From: Chlamydomonas reinhardtii
Taxonomy: Eukaryota; Chlorophyta; Chlorophyceae; Chlamydomonadales; Chlamydomonadaceae
Assembly (NCBI RefSeq): GCF_000002595.2
Contig: NC_057012.1
Location: 7,849,735-7,913,734, forward strand
Length of the DNA stretch: 64,000 nt
Reading direction: 5' to 3'
The translations under genes and the position numbers were made by a program. Under the pieces are notes generated by a model. The model saw nothing but the letters and a program-made list of their open reading frames with translations. It was not told where the DNA came from and ran no database searches. Shown piece by piece: positions 35,160 through 46,191 of the stretch (its first letter is position 1; the number at the start of each line of letters is the position of its first letter).

Positions 35160-38159
35160 CTATACCATAAGAAGAATAATAATAGAAACCGGACTTAGCC
35201 GCGCGGGCGATCCTCCGAGGGTGTGGGGGAGGGCCGGGGCCCCGGGCGTGAGGGACCCAGCTTTGTTGCGAGGAGCGTCGCGCGTGCTCGCGACGTAGCT
35301 GGGGCCGCATACTGGAGTGCGCTCCGTGGCGTTTGTGTCGGAGCCGCGGCCATTTGCTGTCCGGGCAGCCGCGAGGGACCCAGTTGTGTAAATACAGCGC
35401 ACAGAATTCGGCCCCCCACTTAAGAACGCCGTGTCGCCGAGTTGAGTATCGGGTTTGCGCGAGCACCGGTGTGGGGCCGCGTGGCCCCATAAAAGGGACC
35501 CAGAATTATAAATAGCAATTAATAGGCAGCATGCGCCTCAGGCACCGGCAAGGTGGCGCTGCGAGGTCGGCCGGCAACGTCCAACTACGGGCCGGTCGTG
35601 TCCCCAGCCCAGTACCTACTCCTCCTATAGCACCTACTACAAACATATAAAGTCGTTAGGGTAGCCCCGGGGCACTGAATCGAGCCGGGGCCGACCTCAA
35701 ACATCTGCATGTCGCGTTCGCCAGGACACGCCATATCAGGCCAGATAGTAGCCTGATTACACCTGTGCAGATATCTGTGTTGACGGCAATTGATCACGCT
35801 CCAAAACAACGCCTATGCAGGATGTTGGTCGGTCAATTTCGTGACTTGAGCCGCGACAGCCTCGACGAGCACGTTTTAGCCTGCCGTCAAGCGCTATTGC
35901 TCGAATACATTGTACATAACATGTAAATAAGTGGCGGAGTTTGTATCCCGCTCTGCATTTTGTTTGGGGCCTCCTTGGCGTGCGGGTTTGGCTGGGGTAG
36001 CTGGGGAAGCGCAGCCCCCGGACGGCACGCGGTGAAACCCCCCTGATGTATTGTCCTGTACACATCAGTTAGGGACGGCGTGGTGGCATCCTTAAAGTAC
36101 TATCTATCAGGGGGTTTTGGGTGCCGTCATGTGGGCGCCTCCCTGGGGACACGATTTGTCATGGAGTGGGACCCGCATGGAGACGGCGCAATGTCCACGT
36201 AGGCCGACGATGCAACCTAGCATGCTGGAGGCTAGGAAGGGACCAATGCAACCTCAGGAAGCAGTAAAGCAATAGGGCCCAGCCAAGTAGGGCCCCCGCT
36301 CTTAAGGGTCTCGCTAGATTTTTTGGCTTTCGGCGCCATAGACGCCGCGCCGCGCCCTCGTTCGCGCGCCCGGCGCCCTAGTCTGAAAGCCCGCAGCCCC
36401 GCGCACCTATAACCCTGCGAAACCGCGCGCGGCGCGCGCGCCAGCGCGAGAACCCGCCCAACCGCCGCGACCCAAGCACGGGCGCCCCACGATCCGGGCG
36501 CCGGCGCCCGCGCGCGCGGCAGCGCTGCTCCGGCCGCGCGCGCTCCCTCGGCGCGCCGGCGCCGGGGTGGGCTTTAGGCAGGCGCGAGCCGCGCTGCCGC
36601 GCGCGCAGCGCGGCGCCCGGGATAGCCGTGATTCCGCCGCCGCGCCGTCGATGATCACTGGCACCACCGCTGGTGGTGCTCTCGCCATGCACCCGCGAGT
36701 GTATCCGCTGGTGATACACGTGAACAGTATTGCTCATTACATGGCTCATGATATTGGCGCAGCGAACGTTGGAAAAACGCACCGAAACGTTGGAGCCCAC
36801 GTTTGTAACTCCAAGGAAGGGTTGCACGCTGCCGGCGGTGGCCCGTTTTATGCCGCTGCCTTGTTTGCACGGCCTTCACATGCCTACCGGTGCTGCGGCA
36901 CCAGTTTGCGGGTCCGCGTTGGTCAGGTGCTTGTACCGCCGACGTACGTGCAGTTGTAACCCGCGGATCTTGGCGGCTGCCGCACCGCCCGTGGGTCAGC
37001 TGTCAGCATGTTTCCGTGCTGCCACGCCCGCTCAACCCATCGCAGCAGCACACTATCTAACTAGCTAGGGCCGCCTCGCAGCCATGCAGTAATTGCGCAC
37101 AGCGCGCAAATCCCGCGCGCCGAGGGCAAGCTGCTGATGACAGGCGCGTTTTCAAGCGGCCAATGACAGCAGCCTGTCACACGGCAGCCCCTGCAGCAAG
37201 CGACACAAGCCGGCGCCCAGTTGCTTTCCCGTTTACCCCGCGGCGGCTCCTTTGTTCAGCTCCGCACACACATACGTTGTATTTACCGCTTTCCTGTGCA
37301 CGCGGCCACACACAGTTGCAGGCATCAGCGCAGGCGCGGCGTGGCGTTTCAGGTAAGCTGTTGTTTGCTGCCTGCTTGTTTGCGTGGCCTGAGTTCCCTT
37401 GCTGGTGCTGGGTCTCACTCCATATCCTGCTCGGCGTGTTTGCAGGGCAGCCATCCATGCACCAGTGCGGTGCTGGCGTGCTGCTCGCACGTGATATGGA
37501 CGTTCTTAACCCGCGCTGGTGCATGCCTGCAGGCGCCGCGCTGACGCTGTGGGTTTGTTTCCTGACCGTCGGCTGTCAGTAGTCCAACGTGCGCGTGCGT
37601 GGCCGGGGTATTATTCAGCTGGGTTCATGCGTGCACAAAGGTACTTTGTGGGCCGCATGGTTTAACGCGCTTGCTCCCCTGCCTGTTGTTTGTCCCGCTG
37701 CAGTTGAGGCTTATTGCAAGCGCAACCAGGCTGCGCGGCGCGCCACTACTGTGCAGTGGAGCCTGGGCCGTTTCCTACACCTGGTGTTGCAGAGTTCAAA
37801 GTGTACAACGCGCCAGCTAACCCTCCTGGCATACTTTTAATGGCGTGAACAGTTCCAGCAACGCTGCTGGCGCATACAGTTCTCGTGCCATAATTAGAAG
37901 TTCATAACGTATGCCTTCATAGTTGACTTCGTTGCTGCCGCTACAAGGTTTGCTTAATAACCCACCCGTTCACATACCTTGCCACACGATGCTGCAGGAC
38001 CGCCCGTGCCACAAGCGATTTCCAAGTGCACGGCAGAGCTTTCACCTATTCCAGTCCTGACTTTCCACACGTCGCCCCAATGTCGGCCTGCATGTACCTT
38101 GCTTGCCTGGGACCATACTTCCGCCATGCTCCACCTGCCCCTCAATCCCTGGGGGGTCC

Positions 38160-38334
38160 GACAGGGGGGCGCCGCCCCCCTGTCAAAGAGAGAACCCGGG
38201 GCCCGAGGGATCGGTAGTAATGATCATCCCAACAATGATAATGCTGCACTTTGCGCCGCGTTCCAGGGGGGTCGACAGGGGGGCGCCGCCCCCCTGTCCA
38301 TTTCCGGGGGGTGCAGGGGGGCTGGCCCCCCTGC
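38160..38334. repeat. GC hairpin cluster, unit A
   Basis: Three hairpins: a perfect 25-nt one at 38160-38184 (arm GACAGGGGGGCG, one central base), the same at 38274-38298, and a 22-nt one at 38313-38334 (arm GCAGGGGGGC, loop TG). Spacing and order repeat in unit B. Confidence 0.9.
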
Positions 38335-39899
38335 GGGAATACCTTTGTTACGCCCGCCTCAAATGCTCCCCAGCACTCCTGCTCTTTCATGTGGCCACCC
38401 TCGGGGGCGGGCGGGGGCATGCGGGTCTAGAGGCCTTGTTATTTGCCCCCGCTCTTATATGCCCCGTTAGATTTTTTGGGTTACTTTCGGATGGCGCCGC
38501 CGCCGCGCGCCTGGTTGCGCGCCTGGCCGGGCCGCCCGAAAGCCAGCACGCTCTTCTAGGCCCTGGCGCTGCCCCGCGCGCGCGCCGCGCGACCCAGCGC
38601 GAGAGCCCGCCCAACCGCCGCGATCCAGCCGCTGGCTCCCCGGATCCGGGCGCCGGCTCCGCGCGGCGCCAGCTCGCGCGGCGCGCGGCCATCCCGCGCC
38701 CGCCGGGCTGCGGGAGCCGCGCGCTGCCGCCCCCTACAAATGGGCGCCACCGGCGGCCGCCACCGCGCGCCAAGCTAGCTGCCAGGCCAGTGTTTGTGCC
38801 GGCCGCCCCCATGATGAGCGCTAGTGCTTATCGCTGGTGGTGGCATCAGCTGTGACGTGTCCAAACATGTTGGCTAGCGTATCATTACATGTTTATACAT
38901 TTTATACATTGCTTATATACTTGCTGCACCATTACTAGCCGCGCGCCGTTGCAAAACCAGCCGGAAACCGCTCGGGGCAGCGGTCGCCTTGCCCCGCCTG
39001 CTGCCCAGCCGCGCTATGCTGCCGCGACTGATCCAGCTGGGCTGCGCCTGCAGCATCGCAGCCAAAATGTGCATGCAGTGCGAGTGGCAGGCGCGCGCGA
39101 ATGAAAACCCACATATGCCCAACTGCCGCCGCATCGGCCCACTTTAGTTCCACAAACGCCCACCAACTGCTGCATGCGGCGTTAGTGTGTTGCAGTCACC
39201 TCGCCGGCGCCGGGTCCTATGCGATGCACTGCGCCTGTGTTTGTTATGTTATTCTTGGTGTGGGACTGCAAATGAACACCGGCAGACATGCACCAGTGAA
39301 AGGCCACATGTGCGCAACTGCTGCCGGCCAACTAACTGCCCAACCGCCCAGTTGCGTGCAGTTACCTGGCCAGCTCCTATGCACTGTTCTTATGTCGATG
39401 CTTAAATTGTATGATCATGAAAACCATTGCAATAATATGCAGCTGCCTCGTGCACCATGCGCGCTGTCATGTGCAAGTGTGGTTGTGCAGTCGGCTCAAC
39501 AGCCGAGCAAAACCAGCAGTTACACGCCCTCCCACTTTCTATCACGGGTGCTCACTTTATACACAAGCCAGCGCGAATGCATGATGCTATCATTTGTGAA
39601 CAGGTGCCCCTGCTTAGTGCACCTGCCTCCAGTGCAACCCCTTGCAGTGCAACAGAGGCACAACCCAGCTGCATCCAAGCAAGCAATATGCGCTCCACGC
39701 ATGCTATAACTGTGCCACACAGCACGTGCGGGTGGAGTCCAGTTCATGTCCGTGCAACAATTGTTTGCAACCATCCCGCCAGCAATGCAGTTCCAGCCTG
39801 CGTCCTCGCCTTCCTCCCACCCAAACGTTCCGCATGCCGGTGCATGTATTAGGCTCCCCTCTCACCCATACCCTAGCCACCATTTCACCTCGGGGGTCC

Positions 39900-40088
39900 G
39901 ACAGGGGGGCGCCGCCCCCCTGTCAAAGAGAAGCGACGGGCCGCGAGGGGGGTGGGTAATAATCCCTACCCGCCACACCCACCCCCCTCATCATCACAGT
40001 TCCTTTGCGCTGCATACCAGGGGGGTCGACAGGGGGGCGCCGCCCCCCTGTCCATTTCCGGGGGGTGCAGGGGGGCTGGCCCCCCTGC
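39900..40088. repeat. GC hairpin cluster, unit B
   Basis: Same three hairpins as unit A at 39900-39924, 40028-40052 and 40067-40088. The hairpins are identical between units while the DNA between the first two differs, which points to conservation or recent copying of the hairpins themselves. Confidence 0.9.
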
Positions 40089-40205
40089 GGGAAAGAAATG
40101 AGATGCTTCCTTAGTTCCTCCCTTATCCGCCTTCTCCCCCGCCTGTCATCCCACCGCCTCCCCTTGGGGGCGCGCGGGGGCATGTGGATCTAAGGGCCTC
40201 TTATT

Positions 40206-40541
40206 ATGCAAGGGCACAGTAGAGCATTTATACCAGTTGCGCACCACAAGGCCTTGATGAGGTTCCGCCTATGCTGCTGGCCGCTTACTGCCAACCGCGC
40301 CTATGGACGACCTAGGGAGGAGAGGATTTGCCCGCTATGTGTTGCAAATGAAGTCGAAGATGAGAATCATGTGCTCATGCGGTGTACGGCCTACGACCAG
40401 TTACGTTTGGGTAGCGAGATCGATTTTACAGGCGGAATGCAGGCCGTCATGCAGAATGCGGACCCAGCCAGGTTAGCCGCGTTACTAGATTCCATTTGGG
40501 AGCACAGGAGCATAAGCACCCCCATTCGGGGACCAAACTAG
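40206..40541 (+). pseudogene. LINE ORF, C-terminal zinc-knuckle part
   Basis: Continues the LINE reading frame after the nested insertion: FRLCCWPLTANRAYG, then CPLCVANEVEDENHVLMRC (Cys-x2-Cys...His-x4-Cys), the zinc knuckle usual at LINE C-termini. The stop is TAG at 40539-40541. The LINE 3' UTR follows to 40640. Confidence 0.88.
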
Positions 40542-40650
40542 CTGCATATATAAGTGTTGCAGGCGTTATAAGGGCCCCCCGGCCCGGGCCTAGGTTTCTA
40601 CAAGGAACGTCGTGCTCACCACCTTGTAACCACACACACACAGTTCACAC

Positions 40651-41999
40651 GGAGCGTCACGGAGCCTCGAACTCCTGCGAACTCCCAACACCTACCGCTA
40701 CGCAGTACCCCGGCTTGCCCCTCCCCCCTCTCCATTTGCGCACCTTTGCAAGGCCAGGGATGATGTTAATCGTTTGGTGCGAGCCCTCAGTGGACACAGG
40801 GAGACCGGGCGGGCAGGCCAAGCAGGGGGGGGGGGGGGGGGGGGTGGAAGGGCTCGCTGGCGATCGCGCTACATGCGAGGGTCCACGAGGGTCTGCGACC
40901 AACAAACATATAATTTGGTATTAATGATAATAGCGCCAATTTGATCGGCGTGCTGGCACGCTTCAAACGCGCCTCTAGCGACTTGCCTCCGCCTTCCTTG
41001 TGTTCTCGCAAAGTTATGCGCAGCCACGATAACAGGGAAGGTCGTTTCAGAATTGCAACGCTTTTTGGCGGGAGCAAGGGGTTGCACCAAGTGCACTGCG
41101 TGTAAAACTGGTGTAACCGGGAGGGCCCCCCTCCGGCACTCGATGCGACCGCAATGGCTTTTGCCCCTCCCCCTTCGGGGAAAGGGGCAAGCCAACCCCG
41201 ACTCCACCCGAAGTTTTGGCACCGCCGGACCAGCTGGCTCGGTGGGAGCAGCTCTGCCGCTCATCCAGGCTGCAGTTGCAACAACGTCTGCAGCGGAGGC
41301 AGAGCTAGGCAGAGGCGCTTGTCCAGATGACACGCCCAGACCCTGGTGGCTATGCACAGGCGCGCTTCGGCTCCACGGAGCACGTGGCGGCAACCGTGTT
41401 GGAGGCCCAGCAGGTGGGGCACTGACACCGTGCTGGCGGGGGGAAACGGTGCCAGTTGGCTGCCGTTTATTAGGCAAGGAAGGGGCTGCGGGTCAGGGTG
41501 GGGGCTCGGCGGGCAGGCCGCTGCTTCTATCATGTCCCCTTAACAACGCGTGCGTCCACCCTCCCCTCACCCCCTGCACAGGCGCCCCCCCTTCTGTCCA
41601 AGGCGAGCCTGGCGGTGTTCACCGCTGCCCCCGGCAGCCCGGCGATCACGCACAGCGCTCTATGCGAGTCACGGTCGCACTCTACGGCGACCTCAGGCTC
41701 TGAGCCGCGCTCGGCGGTCCCTTCACGGCAGGCAAGCCTCCCAGCAGGAGGCCCGCCAGGCAACGACACCGGCGCGGACGAGGTAGGCAGAGGGCAAGTG
41801 AGAGCGAGAGTGAGCGTGACAGCATGAAAGGCACAGGATCCAGGACAGAAGTGCCAGTGTGGGACCGGGAGCGTGGGACCTTGAGCATGAGAGCAGGGGC
41901 AGGGACCGGGACAGAGGTCGCATGGCAACGTAAGGGGGGAGAGGGGCCAGGAGAGAGGGAGCGGGGGCGAGAGAGAGTGTGGGAGTGAGGGACACAATG
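40651..41999. other. Gene-free spacer
   Basis: A poly-G run lies at 40826-40844. Open frames on both strands at 41050-42030 are Ala/Pro-rich or Ser/Pro-rich with no known domain. I see no gene. Confidence 0.4.
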
Positions 42000-42340
42000 A
42001 GGAGCGGGGGCGGGAGGATGGGAGCCCCATACATGTCGTGCTGGGCGCCGGTGGCGCTGGTGTTCTTCAGGTTGGTTTCGGGCGCGTCCTTTCTGGTGGT
42101 GCCAGCGCAAGCCCGCCAGCCGTCTCCCAGCCCAGACCGTCCCAGCACATAGCCTCCTTTCTGTCAGCCAGCCATGGGCCCAAATGTCCCCAGCTTGTAC
42201 CGTCGGTTACGAGGTAACATGTGACTTCGCAATTTGCGCTACTGACTGGCCAGCTCCCGTGTCGCCTGCAAGCCCACTACGCCTTCCGCTCTGGTCTGCG
42301 TTTGCACTTCGTAAAGCACGTCAATAACGAGAGCATGGTG
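42000..42340 (-). repeat. Dispersed repeat E, copy 2 (MITE-free)
   Basis: Reverse-complement match to 17045-17605. At the point corresponding to the MITE insertion this copy reads straight through (about 42145-42165), so it is the empty site. Confidence 0.72.
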
Positions 42341-42494
42341 GAGAGGCCATCAACCACAAGGTACCTGCACACACGTTTGCAATACCTTCCCTTCACCTGT
42401 CCCATCCATGAACTGCATCCCCGTTCTCATGCGGTGCAGGTTCTGTGGAGTGCCAGACTGCTACGCTGGCCTGCCGGCGCGCTACACGTGTGCC

Positions 42495-42735
42495 GCATAT
42501 GAAACGTGTGAATGCAGATGTGCGCAAAATGTGGACAGCGTCTGCTCGGTAATGGGCCGCGCTGCCTGCAAGTGGTGATTTCGTTTGGTGGCTCGCGTGC
42601 CCGCAATGTCCAAGCGCGCCAACACTGAGGGCGGGACTGTGTGGGTAAGCCTGGCACAGGTACTGCAGGGCCGCGACGTCAACTCTGCGACGAACATGTG
42701 GCACGCGCTGATGGAGTGCTGCTTGGTAGAGCGCG
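42495..42735 (+). pseudogene. Fanzor nuclease C-terminal fragment, copy A (decayed)
   Basis: This aligns along its length with the better copy at 53097-53385. The zinc ribbon here has lost cysteines of the second pair, and a stop lies in that frame. The downstream block GRDVNSATNMWHAL, the RuvC-III-like motif of TnpB and Fanzor proteins, remains. In the other copy an intron separates ribbon and RDVN; here only about 28 bp of it remain. The upstream catalytic part is absent, and repeat E lies there instead. Confidence 0.55.
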
Positions 42736-42812
42736 GCCTGCGGCCCTGCGCCTTGGTAGAGCGCGGCCTGCGGCCCTGCGCCTTGGTAGAGCGCGGCCTG
42801 CGGCCCTGCGCC
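42723..42812 (+). repeat. Three exact 30-bp tandem repeats after the Fanzor motif
   Basis: The 30-bp unit TTGGTAGAGC-GCGGCCTGCG-GCCCTGCGCC occurs three times without change. The sister copy at 53377-53436 has two units. The length is a multiple of three, so the frame stays open (LVERGLRPCA per unit). An imperfect GCA/GCG triplet tract follows. Confidence 0.95.
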
Positions 42813-42944
42813 GCGGTGGTGGCAGCGGCGGTGGTGGTGGAGGGCCTGGCCCCACCAGCAGCAGCAGCAGCAGCACCAGCAGCAGCGGCGGCAGCGGCAG
42901 CAGCACCAGCAGTGGCGCAGGGCCTGGCGACAGCGGCCCTGGGC

Positions 42945-43350
42945 CCAGCAGTTGCGGCGTGCATGTCCATACATAGCGGAGGGGGCGAGCAAGGCCACGT
43001 GGAGGAGGAGAGCGCTGGCGTCGCCCAAAGAAGCGGCGCCGGCGCGCAGGTTGAGGCCGGGCGGTGTCTAGTTAGAGTCTTTGCTGGCGAGGATAGCACA
43101 GCACAGTATATGGTAGGCTGCACGCAGCAGTGAGGATGTTGTGGCTAGAGGATCCCCCGCTGTTCGGTTTGCTGCCTGCTGTGCTTGCGCTTGATAGTTG
43201 GATGCGACTGGACGCATGGCGGGCCGTGCCTGTACGATCCGACCCTGGCTATGTCCAGGAGATGAGGTAGACGCTTGCGGCCTCAGACTGGAGGCGTGGC
43301 GTGGGCTCAGCCCACTTTTCCCTTGCGAGGGGAGCCACATATCTTGTCCC
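42945..43350 (+). mobile_element. Fanzor-associated 3' segment, copy 3
   Basis: From GGGCCCAGCAGTTGCGGCGTGCATG to CTTGCGAGGGGAGCCACATATCTTGTC. It matches copies at 11720-12115 (inverted), 22120-22665 (inverted) and 53588-54250. An inverted partner of its last 28 bp lies at 43564-43591. It lies downstream of the decayed Fanzor fragment, where Fanzor and TnpB elements carry the guide RNA and the transposon right end. Confidence 0.6.
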
Positions 43351-44540
43351 ATCGTTCCGCAAGGCGTCCGGATGGGTTCTGTGTGTGGGCGGAACGGTAG
43401 TTCTATGGCGCGCTGAGGTCAGGGGTTCTAATCCTGGAGGATTTTCGGTCGAACATCTGTTGCTGTCGCATGAGGGTCTGGTCATGAAGTTGACTCATGC
43501 GAGTTGGCTATGGCGATACCCTAGCGGAGGGGGTAAGCGCGACAGAAAAGCCACTGCCACAGAGACAAGATATGTGGTTCCCCTCGCAAGGCGCCAGTAT
43601 GGTGTTTTTTTTGCAGACGCACGTGGGCACGCAGGCACGCAGCAGGCAAGCAGGCACGCAGGCGGCACGGACGGACAAGCGCAATCCTGGGGGGCTTAGC
43701 CCCCCCCTGAATCGCTGCGCTCGGGGTGCTCAGCCCAGAAAGCCACGACAAGTGTACTCTCGAACGAAGAGGAGGGATGGGCTCCGTGTCCCACGCGGTC
43801 CTTGCTGCCTACAGACAACACCGCCGCAGCCTAGCACACACTAGGCACACGCCGGGGCCGCCGCAAACTTACCCGCCAACGCCTAGCCGCTCACCGCGCG
43901 GGCCATCGCCAATGCCCCTGTCCATGCCTGCAACCCCTCCCAACTCGGGTCAGCAGGGCACGAAGCTGCCGTGTCCCATGGTCTTCACTGTTAGACGAGC
44001 AGTGTCTAAAAACTCTATCCACCGTCTAGCCTGTCACTAGTCGGGCTGGGAGCGTCCCGATACAGCCGCTCCCTCCAGCAAACACCTATCGCCTAGCCTG
44101 CCCCCGGGTGGGCTTGCCCACCCTCAGCGTTTCCATTTCCTCCCGCCCCTCCAGCCAATTCACCTCACTGAGTGGCGCCCCGCAAAGCGCCCCCACCCCC
44201 CTTAGTACAAGCTGACCATGCAAACACCACCTCCCTCCACAAGCCCTTTGGCATGGGTCCACTGCGCCCACCACCGCCTTGCCAACATGACTGCCTCACA
44301 ATGCACTGGGGTCCAGAGCAGGGTGTTCGTTCTCCACGTCACTGGCTCGTGAACTGCGTCAGCAGGTCCCTCTTGTAACCAATGCAATCTGCCTCACAAT
44401 GCACGCCGACCAGCAATCCAATATAACACTGTAAGCCGACCCTGCGCGTGTCCATCGTCAGTTCAATGCGTGCATCAAAGCGCGATGCCCTTGCTGGTGG
44501 CATGTTGCCCACGTCGGCCATGCGCACAATACACACATCC
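43351..44540. other. Gene-free relic DNA
   Basis: Contains the inverted 28-bp partner at 43564-43591 and a copy of the GGGGGGCTTAGCCCCCCC repeat at 43620-43735 that also lies at 12410-12520. The rest is unrecognised. Confidence 0.45.
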
Positions 44541-44879
44541 CGACTGCCTGGCGAACCCCACAATGGGCGGGCTCAAGCGCGGCTCCCTGCACCGTACGTG
44601 ATCATCACCCGCTTCACGAGCATGGAGCACTTCCACCTGCTCACACGCCTGTGGTCTGATGGCGACGCCGACGCGGAGCAGGCCATGGTGGACAAGCTGC
44701 GGCAGCTGGCACTGCAGAACTCAGACCTCGCGACTGAGTGGGAGCGCCTGAAGGCGCTGCCGGCCGCGACGCTCACCACCTTCCCCGCCAAGCTGCATCA
44801 GCGCTGCTCACTGGCGGGGGTCGCACTACCACCACTGGACGACCCTCAATCCCACCATGTCCTGAAGGCCCCTAGCTGA
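44540..44879 (+). pseudogene. Orphan coding-like exon, unknown family
   Basis: An open frame with strong GC at third codon positions and a helical, charged sequence (FTSMEHFHLLTRLWSDGD, DKLRQLALQNSDLATEWERL), ending TGA at 44877-44879. No start, partner exon or known domain was found. It could be a piece of a transposon protein or a copied host exon. Confidence 0.35.
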
Positions 44880-46191
44880 GTGTACTCCATCATCCCTCGT
44901 GTTTGCACCCTCCTCCTTTGCAGTGATGCCACCCGTCCCTGATGTGTCCTTCTGTCTCGGCGCATGGTGCAACACTATACGAGCACTATGTGACTACGGG
45001 CTCGAAACTTGTATCTGTACCCGATGCTCATGCACTAGTAAGTGCGTGCGACCACGCCTGCCATCGCCGCCAACAGGGGAGGGGGTATGCAACTCGCTCT
45101 GAACCCAGCTCGGGATGCATGGGACCCGGCCAGAAGGTGTTCGGACCGGGGGGGGGCAGTTTCGACTGGGAAGGGCAGGGGGGGGGGTAGGAAACAAAGT
45201 GCCAGACTCCATGCCCCGAAGTCCCCCGGGCCCCCCCTTGAGACGACTGACCACCCCACGGATTAGGGGTTAAAAACCCTCCATGTAATACCAAAGTGGT
45301 GCCAATCGACTCCTCTTGACGAGCACTATCACGCTGTGCCATCAGCGGTCCTGTTCTGAGACTTCGGTCACACGCGGGATCCTATCCATTGAAATCCCCT
45401 CGACCCAACCCACCCCGCGCTCAACTCTCTGCCGTGTGACGATTGGACAGTGTGCATCGGCAGCCTTGTTAGACGTGAATTCATGCGCATCAATGCAAGC
45501 CCTTGGGCGAGAAACGTCACCGCACACCCTCAAACCCGCACAACCCAGCAAAACCAGAAGCTAGCTGATAGAGGTTACATGTGGGACGACAGCCGTGGAC
45601 TAAGCCAGGGCCCCAAAAACGTGCTAGCACCGCAAAAACTCACAGCGCTAAAGCTCAGTCCCGCACCAAACTCCATGGAGGATCCAGTCGTGACATGTTT
45701 GTGTGCTATGACGTATCGGCTCCAGGACCAGTCCAAGTTGACAGTGCGCCTGCCCAGCACCAAGACCAGGTGTGGCTGAGACTGTACCATCCACTGTTGC
45801 GAGTCAAGACGCTAATGCCGCTTCTTTCAGCGGCTGCCTGCCGCTGGGACACTGCAGCTATGTAGCAGGCGAACATGGCAGCCTGCTCACCCCGACTAAT
45901 CAACGACCCCATGCTGGCTACATGGCTACCCTGAAGCGATATGCAGGGCAACTCAGCTCGCGCAAACTACCCGCGCTCTCCCACCGCTTGCTAGCTACGA
46001 CCAATGAATGTCTCCAGCGGCTGTCCTCGACCGTGCCCAGCGTTTGTCGTATTCCTCCAGACTTGCAAGCCTACTGCACCTGCATGACTGAGCCCTTGAT
46101 CCCAGGTATGCTGTCCATGCATGAACGGAGGAGGTTGCAGTGCGCAGGGTCTTCCTTCCGCCCGTGGGTTGGGGATCCGTGAGTGCCCTAC
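44880..46191. other. Gene-free spacer, includes 3' flank of the next gene
   Basis: Poly-G runs lie at 45150-45188. A minus-strand TGTAA lies at 45578-45574, 615 nt beyond the stop of the downstream gene, possibly its poly(A) signal. An open frame at 45900-46180 has little coding character. Confidence 0.4.

Noticed and set aside
38160-38334. Plastid DNA insertion as source of the GC hairpins
   Set aside because: Chlamydomonas plastid DNA is AT-rich. The hairpins lie in GC-rich nuclear-type sequence and recur as part of a repeated unit.
39101-39709. 202-codon open frame in hairpin unit B
   Set aside because: His/Cys/Ala-rich with no domain, no codon bias, and not kept in the related unit A.
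40826-40844. Poly-G runs here and at 6236, 8299, 20850 and 45150 as regulatory signals
   Set aside because: Homopolymer runs are common in introns and spacers of this genome, and no conserved context was seen.
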